The notes under the pieces are model-generated. The model had not been told where the DNA came from and did not search any database. It saw only the letters and a list, made by a program, of their open reading frames with translations. Source: Rutpela maculata (lineage: Eukaryota > Arthropoda > Insecta > Coleoptera > Cerambycidae). From it: a stretch of 64,000 nucleotides of DNA. The stretch is from positions 55,694,843-55,758,842 of the forward strand of contig OW386290.2 of NCBI GenBank assembly GCA_936432065.2. The letters are read 5' to 3'. This document shows, piece by piece, positions 22,588-33,599 of the stretch. The number at the start of each line of letters is the position of its first letter. Position 1 is the first letter of the stretch. The position numbers and the translations under genes were made by a program.

Positions 22588-23095
22588 GACGAACAAAATT
22601 GTTTATATAGCAGTATTAAGAATAGTTGCAGATGTTAAATAATCCAACAACAAGTTCTTAAATGGCACAAACACTGCAAATTTCACTTTAAAGAAACACG
22701 TTTAATCGGCGGATTTCTCAATGACAGCTGTTTGTTTTTCCTAAGGTCTCAAAATCTGTGACGTCGGCGCACGCGACCCATAAATAAATGAGATCGATAT
22801 TTTTTCTTGAAATTTCATGGTATTAATCAAAATTTTATTGCAAGTAATTTGGTATTTTCATTTTTGCGATGCGATTACTAGGTCCGGAAATAATCAGTAA
22901 AATAGCAGAAAATTTCAATGTTGAAACAAGAATTGTTTCAATTTTACAAGAAGCAATGGACTGATTTAATCTAAAGTTCTTCATAGTCCTTGTCATTATT
23001 TCTGCAACAAATTAAAACAATAAAATTGCTGCAGCCACAGAATTCCTTATTCACCAATTTGGATGCTTAATTTGACTCCATTATTATTTATATTG

Positions 23096-23600
23096 ATAAC
23101 AGAGGCCGACAAAATTGGACGAAACTCCAGATCCTGAGATCAGAGTATACTTTCCCAAAGGTTTTTAGTGCGCTGAATCCGAATCCGACTTCAGAATTAT
23201 TGGCTCCTTCACATTAGGTTTTCGAGAATCCCTACCTAAAAATGCAAAAACACGGTTTTTCGCTGTATTCGGGATTATATTACAGTGCGAATTAATTTTT
23301 CACTACAAAACTCGTTGCTGCATATGGAAGTACTACTTTTCCCCATCAAAATGCATTTTGAATTTTTCAGATATCTTACTTCGTACATATCGCACTTTTC
23401 TAAGAAATCTGACATTGTTCCTATCGCATCGCGAAGAATTCGAGTTTATGGTGGAGTCGCCGGTGAAAAGTCGTTATCACTACCTCCCACCTGTCTATCA
23501 TCATCATACAAAGTCAGTGATATATTATAATTGTATTGTCACCAGAATTGCATAAGTTTGCAAAGTTTAAAATCGATACGACAATTTGAAGTTACTTTTT
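23096..23600. other. Intergenic DNA
   Basis: No feature is recognised between palindrome T and the X fragment. Two overlapping short frames near 23.3-23.55 kb have no recognisable motif and are not called. Confidence 0.4.
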
Positions 23601-23673
23601 ACTTCCACATCTAGTGGAAGTAAAGTAACAAGAAAAAGTTTGAAAATTTTTATTGCTCAAATAGGCTTCGAAT
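23601..23673 (+). repeat. Repeat X, 5'-end fragment (copy 8)
   Basis: Only the 5' hairpin (ACTTCCACATCTAGTGGAAGT) and the following TTTATTGCTCAAATAGGCTT are present. The repeat stops where element A and its TAT flank begin, so A may have inserted into, or next to, an X copy. Confidence 0.75.
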
Positions 23674-24696
23674 ATTAGTCGGAGAACGAGGGATCTCTAC
23701 AATGCATTTTAAGGACCCTCTATAACACTCGCGAACGACCACCTAAAAAAAAATGATTCTTATGTAAATCGACCTGGCGGATTCGATTTTGGAGTTCGCC
23801 AGACAATCCGGAATTGCGAAACTGGTCAAAATCGGCAATTTCCGAAAAATCTCAAATTTTATGGAAATTTTTTAATTTTTACTTATCACCCTATATCTCT
23901 TTTAGTTTAAGTCCGATTAAATTGAAAGGGCATAGCCGGGTAAGCATGGTGTAACTGCCCCCAAGCGTCTGGCGCTTATATTTGTGCAGTAGGAAGCAAT
24001 CTTGGAAAGTAGCAACTTCACAAAATATTAGCCCGAAAAAGGGACCGGTTTGGGGTGAGTAAGGGAGGGTTGATTTTAGCAAAACTATTTTTTTTCTAAG
24101 AAACGGCGCATTCAATCGTTTTGTAAAAAATATATGTTAAAGACCTACTGAGAAAGTACTTAATAAAAAATCACGCTTAAATTCCGAAAACGGATACAGT
24201 AAAAAAAACATATATATTATTTTCAAATTTTTTTTAGGGTAACTTATCTCTGGGTACCAGCCTGAATTTTTTTCTGTAGCATGCCTAGGGACTCACTTAT
24301 GTTATATTTTTTTCCCAGTCTTGTCCGAAGATTACGCCATACTTAAAAAAAATGCCGAAGTATGCAGTGCCGTCTGCATCCTAGTGATTAGTGATTAATT
24401 ATGGAGATGGTGAACGTTGAAAGAGAAACCAAAATAAAGCTGTAACGCTGACAGTTAATTAGGTGATCAATAGAGTTGAATTCTCTTGCGCCGCAAAAAT
24501 TAGTTTATAGCCGTAATGTTAAATATCATTAAGAATAAAAACTAAAATCACCGGTACTATGGAGTACCTTGTCAAAGCCTGTCATTATTCACATATTACC
24601 GTCGGGGGGGATAAGGGCTTGGTTTTAACAGTCACGTGTTGTTAACAATTTGCAGCACTAAATCGTAGCATTATTAACCTGAGAAGGATATAGATG

Positions 24697-25138
24697 TTAA
24701 TCTTCCGCACTGTTATCTGCAATCACTGCACTCATGCTATCCTTCTGGAACAATAGGGAGAGAATTTCTGCCGGTTTAGGTATGCTTGCTAGATATCGTC
24801 TGTACGAAAGGTAATACACGACAGCAGCTACATGGGAACAACATCCAACGCAGTTCGATACCCATTGGCACATTCACAGAAATGTCTTCTAACACCGGAA
24901 CATCCGATACTGTGGGGAATATAGTCGATGAAACACTGATAAACTTTCGTTTTGATGTGACGTGTGAACAAACTTGTATTTTGAGTACATTGGACTGGTC
25001 CTTAACGTACTGAAGATTAAGTGTTCTATTTATGACTTCGAGGTACGAAATCGTTTGTTAATATTGATACGATCCGGTAAAAAACAATTTTAAATCCGTC
25101 ATTTCTGGAAAGTCCAGTACATCTTTGCTGGAAATATC
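24697..25138 (-). pseudogene. C-terminal part of a transposase with SWIM-like CxC...CCxH finger
   Basis: The minus strand reads VLDFPEMTDLKLFFTGSYQ, a TAA stop, QTISYLEVINRTLNL, QYVKDQSNVLKIQVCSH, then after frameshifts RHFCECANGYRT and CVGCCSHVAAVVYYLS. It ends RYLASIPKPAEILSLLFQ...ADNSAED at a TAA (24697-24699). The CxCxNG...GCCSHVAA arrangement is a SWIM-like zinc finger. From memory, this tail follows the DDE domain of an abundant arthropod/cnidarian transposase family. The catalytic core is absent. The gene runs out of the central loop into the left arm, so its last ~150 bases are part of the inverted repeat. Confidence 0.65.
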
Positions 25139-25165
25139 TACAAAGGGCAGTTTTGCAATTTCTTT

Positions 25166-25342
25166 GAATGTGCCAATGGGAATCGAACTCTTGGATGTTG
25201 TTCCCATGTAGCTGCTGTCGTGCATTATCTTTCGCAAGGATGATATCTATCAAGCATACCTAAACCGGCAGAAGTTCTTTCTTCATTGTTTCAGAAGGAT
25301 AGCATGAGTGCAGTGATTGCAGATGACAGTGAGGAAGATTAA
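25166..25342 (+). pseudogene. Inverted second copy of the transposase C-terminus
   Basis: On the opposite strand and in the right arm, one frame reads ECANGNRTLGCCSHVAAVV, HYLSQG, a TGA, then YLSSIPKPAEVLSSLFQ...ADDSEED to TAA. It is the mirror of the minus-strand tail. The finger is intact and only an Arg-to-stop type change interrupts it. Two C-termini pointing outwards from a ~250-bp loop show that the element arose by inverted duplication of the transposon's 3' half. Confidence 0.65.
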
Positions 25343-26380
25343 CATCTATATCCATCACAGGTTAGTAATGCTACGATTTAGTGCTGCAAATTGTTAACAA
25401 CACATGACTGTTAAGACCAAGCTCATATCCCCGCCGACGGTAATATCGATAGTATCGCTGACTTTAGTTTTTACCCTTAATGATATTTAACATTCCGGTT
25501 ATAAACTGATTTTTGCGGCGCAAGAGAGTTAAACTTTATTGATCACCTAATTAAATGTCAGCGTTGCAGCTTTATGTTGGTTTCTCTTACAACGTTCACC
25601 ATCTCCATAATCACTAATCATTAGTATGTATGCACTACTCAGGTATACATATTTATTTTGCATTTTGGCCTTCTTTACTTGCAAGGGGTTAATTGTCCAC
25701 AAAATATGCATACGACACTGCACACTTCGGCATTTTTTTTAAGTATGGCGTAATCTTCGGACAAGACTGGGAAAAAAATATAACATAAGTGAGTTCCCAG
25801 ACATGCTACAGAAAAAAATTCGCAGTTTCTTAGAAAAAAAATAGTTTTGCTAAAACCAACCCTCCCTTACTCACTCCAAACCGGTCCCTTTTTCGGGCTA
25901 ATATTTTGTGAAATTGCTACTTTCCGAGAGTGCTTCCTACTGCACAAATAGTTACACCATGCTTACCCGGCTATGCCCTTTTTAGGAGAGCCAATTTAGA
26001 CCTTTGTTATCATGACTGACATGACAGAAATGCAAAAAAGTTTACGTGTCACCAGTAATATTTTTTTTAAAAGTTGGTGACACGAAATTTGTTAAAAATG
26101 CAGCAACAAATACTCGATCGAGAAAATTTTTTTGTTTTTAAAGATAGATGTATATAGTAAGCTACAAAGTTGTAGCCAAAGAACTAAAAAAACTTTTTTA
26201 TTTCGGTGATTTTTTTGATAACTTACTTAGTTTTCAAGAAAACGGTGCTGCAGTATTTGACCGCCGAGTCGCGTCGCAACATAGAAGATTGGGTTGGCCT
26301 ATACCGCGGCTTTGTTTCTCGTCTTTCAGGATACCCCACCCGATGTGAATAAAATAATGCATAGTTGTGAATATTGGTTT

Positions 26381-27597
26381 TTCTAATTTTGACACATAAT
26401 GTGACACTTTTCAAAACTGACTTAAGTGTCAAAACGTCCTACTTTATGTAACCAATTATGAAAAGTAAAATTTTACGTAACTGGTGGCGAAAAGTTCGTT
26501 ATGTCATCAATTAGGAAAGATAAACAACTCTCATAAAGAAAAAGAAACAATGTATTGAACACAAAATGGAATACTGAGTCCATAAAGTGGAGCTTCTAAA
26601 TTCCTCTTTACTTCAAGATATGCTAACAAAACGTTTTCATTAATATAATTTACCTTATGTTATCAAATTAGGATTTCAAATAATATTGTTACTTGGCTAA
26701 ATAACGTCTGTCAATTTTGACATTAAAATTATAATGTGTGATAGCAGCAAAGGTAACTATAAAAAAGATTACTTAATTTTTAAGATCTTTAAATACACCT
26801 ATTTCATTTATGTTTAAAGGGTTTTTAGACTTTTCAAATTAGAAAAAATCATGTATGTAACACGTTTCGAAAGACAATTTTGTATAACTCGTGTTATTTT
26901 GCGGGATCTCGCTTCGCTCGTCCCGAAAATTTCACTCGTTACACAAAATAACGTCTTTCGTAACTGGTTACATAAATAGCTATTTTCTAATTTTGACATA
27001 AAGTCACAGTTTTCAAAACACGTAAGTGTCAAAACGTCCTACTTTAAACTAACTAGATATGAAAAGTAAAATTTTACGTAACTGGTGAGGAAAAGTTCGT
27101 TATGGCATCAATTAGGAAAAATAAACAACTCTCAAAAAGATAAAGAAACAATGTTTATTCAACACAAAATGGAATACTTACTAAGTCCAGTGGAAACTTC
27201 TAAATTCTTCTTTCCTTCAAAATCAAAATACGCTAACAAAACTTTTTCATTAATATGATTTACCTTAAATTATGTTATCAAATTAGGATTTCAAATAATA
27301 TTGTTACTTGGCTAAATAACGTCTGTCAATTTTGACATTAAAATTATAATGTGTGATAGCAGCAAAGGTAACTATGAAAAGATTACTTAATTTTTAAGAT
27401 CTTTAAAAAAATCTATTTCATTTATTATGTTTAAATTGTTTTTAAAATTTTAAAATTTGAAAAAATCATGTATGTAACACGTTTCGAAGGACAATCTTGT
27501 GTAACTCGTGTTATTTTGCGGGATCTTGCTTCGCTCTTCCCGCAAATTCCACTCGTTACACAAAATAACGTCTTTCGTAACTGGTTACATAAATAGC
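26381..27597 (+). repeat. 604-bp tandem duplication with hairpin ends, inside element B
   Basis: The units start at 26381 and 26985 with TTCTAATTTTGACA and share AAGTGTCAAAACGTCCTACTTT, ACGTAACTGGTG, AAACAACTCTC and TCTGTCAATTTTGACATTAAAA. Each unit ends in an inverted repeat of about 60-base arms (around 26850-26980 and 27465-27597) around a CpG-rich TCGCTTCGCTCG loop. No coding frame spans a unit. Confidence 0.75.
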
Positions 27598-27898
27598 TAT
27601 TATAAAACGTTTAGTTTAGTTAGTTGTTTTTAACCGATGAACAGGACTAGTTGTCGTCTGTGTGGTTTATGACGCTTACTCTTATTGAAAATTGATGAGT
27701 TGCAGCTATAATAATAATTATTATTGCGTTAGGAAAGTGCTATAGAGGGTAAAGTGCATATTAAAGTAACGGAATTTCTTTTCCAGACATTTAAAGCTAG
27801 TTTTAATATTTAATTTGAACAAAGAACAACTTTTAAGCAATTTTTTAACGTCAGCAGTTTTGTGCGCGTTTTCAACTTTTTTTTAACAGTGACTTCCC

Positions 27899-28209
27899 AG
27901 TTAAACCCAGAGTTAAACCCAGAGTTAAACTTTGTGAAATGCATATTTTGTCAACAAAATAGTGAAGAAACTGTGCAGGGTGTTACAGAAGAAGCACTGG
28001 ACTAAGCATTTAAAGCAGTTTCTATAAAGTCTAATGATATCTCTCTTAAGTTGAAATATTACACCAAAAAAAAAGGGATTTATTTTTGTCAAAAAGCAGA
28101 AAGCACAGATGTGGCTAATACTGGTTATAAAAAAATGAAGACCGTTGAAAGCCCAAAACGTTGTATAATTTGCGATAAAAAAAATACAAATGTGTTAACT
28201 ATCTCTTAA
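27899..28209 (+). pseudogene. Orphan CxxC protein fragment of element B
   Basis: One frame from an acceptor-like TTTTTTTAACAG region reads LNPELNPELNFVKCIFCQ, EETVQGVTEEALD, a TAA (28003-28005), AFKAVSIKSNDISLKLKYY, then KRCIICDKKNTNVLTIS to a TAA (28207-28209). The two parts are in the same frame, so a single nonsense change separates them. The KCIFCQ and RCIIC pairs resemble the N-terminal zinc-binding segment in element E. I know of TE-borne insect proteins starting with such CxxC modules but cannot assign a function. Confidence 0.4.
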
Positions 28210-28984
28210 ACAGTGCTGCTTAATTATACGAGTAGAAGTTAAATGTGCAAATAAAATAAGTATGTCTAAATTGCCTTTATCAAAATTTAAAACTTTATTT
28301 TTTATATTTTGCTCCTTTTTCAAAATTAAAATTTACTGAATAAACGATTATTAAATAGGTTATTATTAGTACAATACAAATCCTGGCGCTCTCAAGCTAC
28401 GCATGGCGTTATCGCTTGTGCAGTACGTGACCGGCCGCGGCCGGCTTAGTTCTTTTCTATATTGCGGCACCGTTATGTTAAAAACCAAGCCAGTTATCAA
28501 AAAAATCACTGAAATAAAAAAAGGTTCTTTGGTTCTTTGGCTACGACTTTGTAGCTTACTATATACATATATCTTTAAAAACAAAAAAGTTTTCTCGATC
28601 GAGTATTTGTTGCTGCATTTTTAACAAATTTCGTGTCACCAACTATTAAAAAAAATATTACTGTTGACACGTAAATTTTTTTGCATGTCCGTCATGATAA
28701 CAAAGGTCTAAATTGGCTCTCCTAAAAATTTCAATTTAATCGCACTTAAACTAAGGGAGATATAGGGTGATAAGTAAAAATTAAGAAATTTCCATAAAAT
28801 TTGAGATTTTTCGGAAATTGCCGATTTTGACCAGTTTCGCAATTCCGGATTGTCTGGCGAACTCCAAAATCGGATCCGCCAGGTCGATTTACATAAGAAT
28901 CAATTTTTTTTAGGTGGTTGTTCGCTAGTGTTATAGAGGGTGCATCTTAGACATTGCTCGTTCTCCGACTATATCTGTACCATT

Positions 28985-30957
28985 ATTTCTTCGCTGTTAA
29001 ATAAATTTTTAATTTTCATTAAGTGTTTGAGATTCTTACTACACTTTATGTTATTTAAAGAAAAAATGTTACTACCCCAGTAGCTCAGAGACTCGGCAGA
29101 CGAGTCATGGGTAAGAAAACACTTTTCAAATAGTTTACCGTTTTACGCGTGTGGTAGATAGAAATTAATAAATGATAGATGTTTTAATAATTTTTCTTAA
29201 GATATGTTAATTTGACTTATATAGAGATAGTTTTCTTAGAAAGCGGGGCGCCAATCTTTCTATATTAGTAATTTACACTAAAATTGAAGTTTGATTACAA
29301 GAAAGATAAACTAATCAAAATTTAAAGAACGTACTAGTTGTAAAAAAAATGTGTAAATTAATAATTCAAATTTCGCACAAGTAAAAATTAAATTAGTACC
29401 TTTAAATATTACTAAAAGATATTCAATTTTTTATTAAAGATTAAATAATTAATTCAGTAGATCATATCTAAATACTTTGTATAGTGTGGTTTGTATAGTT
29501 TGGTTTGTATCAAAATACCTGAAATAAGTGGACAATGTAATTATAAAATTGATTTTATTATAAATCAATCAAACTAGGTGTGTTTTTATTAGAAAACGAC
29601 TAAACTGATGCCTTAATATTAAACGAAGTTATGTACAAGGAAGAATCGAATGGACAATAATATGTTATATAGAAATTACTTAAAATATTGTCTAAAACAT
29701 GAACTGACAATATGGTGTTTAAAGGTCAAAATTTATTATATAAATATACCTAAGCGTTTCGTAGAAATTGTGATCACAAAGTCTTTACAGAACTTTTTAT
29801 ATATTTGATTTTAATCAGACGTTATGCCGATAATTTATACCTTAATAAAAATAGAAAATATTAACTGTTCGTTGAAACATGTTAAGAATAAATTTGAAAA
29901 TGGAAATAGTTTTTTTTATAAAAAAAAATATTTGCAACATGATACTTTAAAGAACTCTAAAAAAATATTAAAGCATAAAAATATGAAGTATTTATAAAAA
30001 AACATTAGATAAAAATTTTATTTGCGACACTTATCTGGAATTTTCTGTGAATGAAGGTAGTGACTCCAAGTAAGGGATGATGATGGTGAAATCCACAGTG
30101 ACGTAATCGTTGATTTATAGATGAGCCCGAGATTAAGTTAAGAAGTTCTCAGTACCATATTCAACGCTTCCAGAAATTCCATAAGGACAAGTCCCAACTA
30201 TCATACCATATTATCGTCGTGTCCTCCATAAAAAGTTGTTCTAGACTAATAGATACATTTTTATCTTCAAATTACGTAGAAGAGAAGAAAGATAACCCCA
30301 TGGGATGGTTAAAAAAAATTATTAATGTTTCCAGCCCAAAATTTAATATGACGTTAAAAAGATTGCATATCTACGATGTGCATCCCAAAATTGATAAAAC
30401 TTGCTTCCAAACTTAGAAGATTTGCATTTTTATAATAAAAACTTGCATCCAAATTTAAAAGTTTACATCCAATACTAAAAGTTTACATCCAATATAAAAA
30501 CCCTGGAAAGAAATGAAGTGTAAGCGTGATTTGCTGTAAAAATGGCCGCTGCCAAATCTAAGTTACAAAAAAAAATTATTTCTTTATAAATTACTTACGG
30601 ATTAAACCGGTGAAAATAACTAGGCCTGCTTCATGTTCAAGAAGAGGGACTATCAACCCTTTCGATGTTGAAGTCTTTAAGGAGAAATTTAATGAAGATA
30701 CATCACTTTTCAAAAGTTTAGCGAGCAATCGAAATTCTAAACTTCAAGCAACGGAAAACTAATCGTTCTGGTTTACCTTTCATCGCGTTCAAATCGTATT
30801 GTCTCTTTACCCTCCCCACTCTTAAAGTTAAGTTAGAGCATCTAGCTATCTCGAGTACAGTTTAGACGTAACTCTGGTTGCATACCGTTGTGTTTGTTTA
30901 AGATGTAAATTTATGAAATATATTTAAATCTACCGCGGACATTCACGCTTGAGTAAC
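28985..30957 (+). repeat. Repeat D, right inverted copy
   Basis: This is the reverse-complement partner of 11898-14395 (landmarks given there), uninterrupted by repeat X. It starts 14 bases beyond the end of element A and ends near GCTTGAGTAACAATATTTT. On the plus strand it preserves pieces of the exon seen in the left copy, with stops and indels. The two copies diverge from each other, their coding strands pointing outwards. Confidence 0.75.
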
Positions 30958-30997
30958 AATATTTTATAATTTATAATGCGGCAATATGCCCGCTACA

Positions 30998-31545
30998 TAT
31001 CATGAAACGTTGAGATTTTAAGTTTGAGAAAAAAAATTCTCTCTGTCTGACGGTCTGCAACTTTTTTCGTACGTACGTTACTCTGGAACCGTTTAAGATA
31101 TTGACTTGAAATTTGGTATACGTATGTATTTTAACGGGAACTAGATTATATTTTGATCTTACTTCGTTGAAGGGTTGGGGGATACATTGTGGTAAATGGC
31201 GGTAAATCAAGCAATAAGAGTCTGTAAAATTGGTATTTAGTATATATAAAAGAAGTTAAGGTCACAATTTTTTGTCATTAACCACCCCCATTACTACCAC
31301 CCATTATTAAAAAAATAAAATTGTAATATAACGTGTATATAAGAACCTAAGGCCTCAAAAAATTTTTGTTACTTTATCCACCCCCACTACCTCGTCTTAT
31401 AAGTTTTTGGGGTAAACGACTTCAAATATTATGTTATTAAAGTTCCATAAACTACAATTTCCACATAGTGAAGTGCAAATATAGTATCAAAATTATTTTC
31501 GTTGTGAGAGAATTGGATAGAAATTCTAGGTGTGAAATTTTAGAA
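30998..31545 (+). repeat. Repeat X, copy 2 (5'-truncated)
   Basis: It starts at ATCATGAAACGTTGAGATTTTAA and lacks the 5' hairpin. TTACTCTGGAACCG, TTGACTTGAAATTTGGTA, GTTGAAGGGTTGGGGG and the CCACCCCC tracts are present, and the 3' end degenerates near 31545. It is more diverged than the other copies. Confidence 0.8.
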
Positions 31546-31661
31546 TTTAGAAACACCCTACAGGTTGCATTGTAATTCGAGTTCTATGAACAAACGAACA
31601 TTAGCGTGCCTGCCTTTCAAGATTATTTTAGCAGGTTTTTTATCATATATAATATCATAAG

Positions 31662-31857
31662 TGATATAATTTTGTCGGCAAAATTTAGTGATGATTAAGA
31701 GATTTTGTTGCTTGGCAATTTCGCGATTGAGATTGACAGATAAAAATAACGAGCCGTCAGGCGAGTTATTTTTGTCAATGTCAAGAGCGAAATTTCCAAA
31801 GCAACAAACTCTAGTACAATAATCATTAAATTTTGACAGACGAAATTATATCACGAA
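31662..31857. repeat. Hairpin, 2 x ~90-bp arms
   Basis: GTGATATAATTTTGTCGGC at the left pairs with the reverse complement at 31840-31857. The arms meet at the short centre AACGAGCCGTCAGGCGAGTT, itself nearly palindromic. The arms match well, suggesting a recent foldback or MITE. No terminal duplication was identified. The surrounding 31546-32818 is otherwise featureless apart from a small hairpin (ATAAATAACATTT / AAATGTTATTTAT) near 32.62-32.66 kb. Confidence 0.65.
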
Positions 31858-32818
31858 TGGTATTCGTCATGACTATTTCACGAATAAAAATTTAGGCAAA
31901 AGAAAACATTAGATATAGGAAGTAAATTTAAAAAAATAAATACATAAATCACCAAATCTTGAACATTTGGGGCCGTTATAGGGCATCTGCATCATGTAAC
32001 CAACATAACCTTAGATTTTAAGTTTTTCAAGTTTATTCTCATTTTTAATGTTTGTATACGCATTTTTAGCTTGGAGCCGTACTGGCTCCATGCAAATATT
32101 TAAAAATTCACGTAAATAATTTTTCAATATTGTTGATTAATAAAAATAGTCTGCTAATTACAGGTTAGATTTCCAACCTATAAATAGAGTCCTATTTTAT
32201 TAGGACAAAGTATTTAGAACTTCATAAACATTACACTGAACTAAATTTTAGATGAAAATACGGGAACCAAGCAGAAATTTTAATAATAGCTGCGTAACAC
32301 TCTTAAATCTTAAGAAACACATATTTTTGAGGTTAGCTGTGACGTCATGTGCAGATGCTCGCACAGTCTTTACAACTGACGTGAACTGACGTTTGCAAAA
32401 ATTATTGTAATGACGCCCCACTTGTTGAATCGGTTACTATGTTTTCAAAAAACAAAGGAAAATTTGCCGCTGAAAAACAGGTTGGTTGCTTCATTCTGGA
32501 TTTTCATTGGTTGAACAACCCTGGCAAAACTTTAAATGTTAAATTTTGTCGATGCGAAACTATTTTTTGATTAAAATTATCGATTTTGATTGGACGAAAT
32601 TTATAGGAATGAAATAGTCAATAATAAATAACATTTGGAAAATGTTATTTATTACCTCCTTTAAGCTCGTAGACAATATGTGAGGCATTTACCATATCCA
32701 CCTCTGTCAGCAAGGACTTTTCTGTAAAATATTTACATTATCAGATATGTTATACGGGGTGTTAGAAAAATAACTAATAATATATCCATTTTGGAGCTGA
32801 TTTTGTACGCAGAAATAG

Positions 32819-33490
32819 AAAACCGCTGCCCAAGGAATTACTACTTCCACATCCAGATTTTCTATCCAAGTCACTCACAACGAAAAAATTTTGTATGTGG
32901 AAATAATTGTTTATGGAACTTTAATAATATAATATTTGAAATCCTCTACCCCAAAAACCTATAAAACGATACCCCACATCGGTAGTGGTTAGGGGGTGGT
33001 GATAGGGGAGTGGTAGTGGGGGTGGATGAATTAAAAACATATTTTGAGGTTTCTGGTTCTTGTACATACACTAAATCACATTTTTTTTTCATCCCCTTTA
33101 ATAACGGGGTGGGGGTGGTAATGAGGGTGGCTAATTCCAAAATTTTTTTCGAAACCTTTGCTTCTCTTGTATATACTAAATACCAATTTTATGAACTCTT
33201 ACCTGCTTGATTCACCCATTTACCCCAATTTACCCCCCAACCCTTCGACGGAATAAGATGAAAATATAATCTAGTTCCAGATCTCGTTAAAGTACTTATC
33301 TGTTTTCAAGTATCTTAAACGGTTCCAGAGTAAACGTGCGCACAAAAAAGTTACAGACAGACCGACAGACAGATTTTTTTTCACTCAAACTTAAAATCTC
33401 GACGTTTCATGACATTCTAAGCCTATTTGAACAATAAAAGCTTTTTAAATTTTTTTTGTCGTTACTGTACTTCCACTGGATGTGGAAGTA
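32819..33490 (-). repeat. Repeat X, copy 3
   Basis: A full-length antisense copy runs from AAAACCGCTGCCCAAGGA to GTCGTTACTGTACTTCCACTG, ending with the 5' hairpin (GGATGTGGAAGT). The internal GGGGGTGGTGAT and CAGACAG tracts are present. Confidence 0.85.
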
Positions 33491-33599
33491 ATAATGTAAA
33501 AATAGTAAATAGACTAATAGTTACTGATTTCGGAACTGTTTCTGGACAACTTTAGGAGACTTGGTTCTTATTTTACACTGGTATCTGACTGGCAGATCA

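Larger units (their letters stand above)
20545..23095. repeat. Palindrome T with exon-like fragments
   Basis: The outer arms align as inverted repeats: 20545-20800 plus 21230-21400 on the left and 22700-23095 on the right, sharing GGCTGCAGC.ATTTTATTGTTTTAA, CTAGTAATC, TGGGTCGCGTGCG, ACCTTAGGAAAAACAAAC and GCTGTCATT. About 430 bases (20800-21230) occur only in the left arm and look inserted. The 1.3-kb centre holds two converging exon-like fragments. I could not define termini or a target duplication. Confidence 0.6.
25983..28724. mobile_element. Transposon B nested in element A
   Basis: The left end TAGGAGAGCCAATTTAGACC is mirrored exactly at the right end. The inverted repeats extend about 270 bases (25983-26255 and 28450-28724). 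The flanking host sequence fits a TTT duplication if a few extra T/A bases are assigned to the element. Inside are a 604-bp tandem duplication (26381-27597) and an orphan coding fragment on the plus strand (27899-28209). It was the last insertion here, because it interrupts element A. Confidence 0.8.
23676..28971. mobile_element. Foldback transposon A (TAG...CTA ends), split by element B
   Basis: The left end is TAGTCGGAGAACGAG and the reverse complement of the right end is the same 15 bases. TAT flanks both sides (23673-23675 and 28972-28974). The left arm, 23676 to about 24890, pairs with 25150-25982 plus 28725-28971, so each arm is close to 1.2 kb. The small loop and arms carry a transposase C-terminus. 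Element B (25983-28724) sits in the right arm. The intact left arm shows the empty site, CCCTTTCAATTT. Confidence 0.85.

Noticed and set aside
29080..29115. tRNA-like A box (TAGCTCAGAGACTCGGCAG) in repeat D
   Set aside because: No B box follows at tRNA distance, and the left D copy has lost even the A-box match.
11898..30957. Polinton/Maverick element bounded by repeat D
   Set aside because: No DNA polymerase B, integrase, ATPase or protease frame occurs between the arms; the interior is nested smaller elements.
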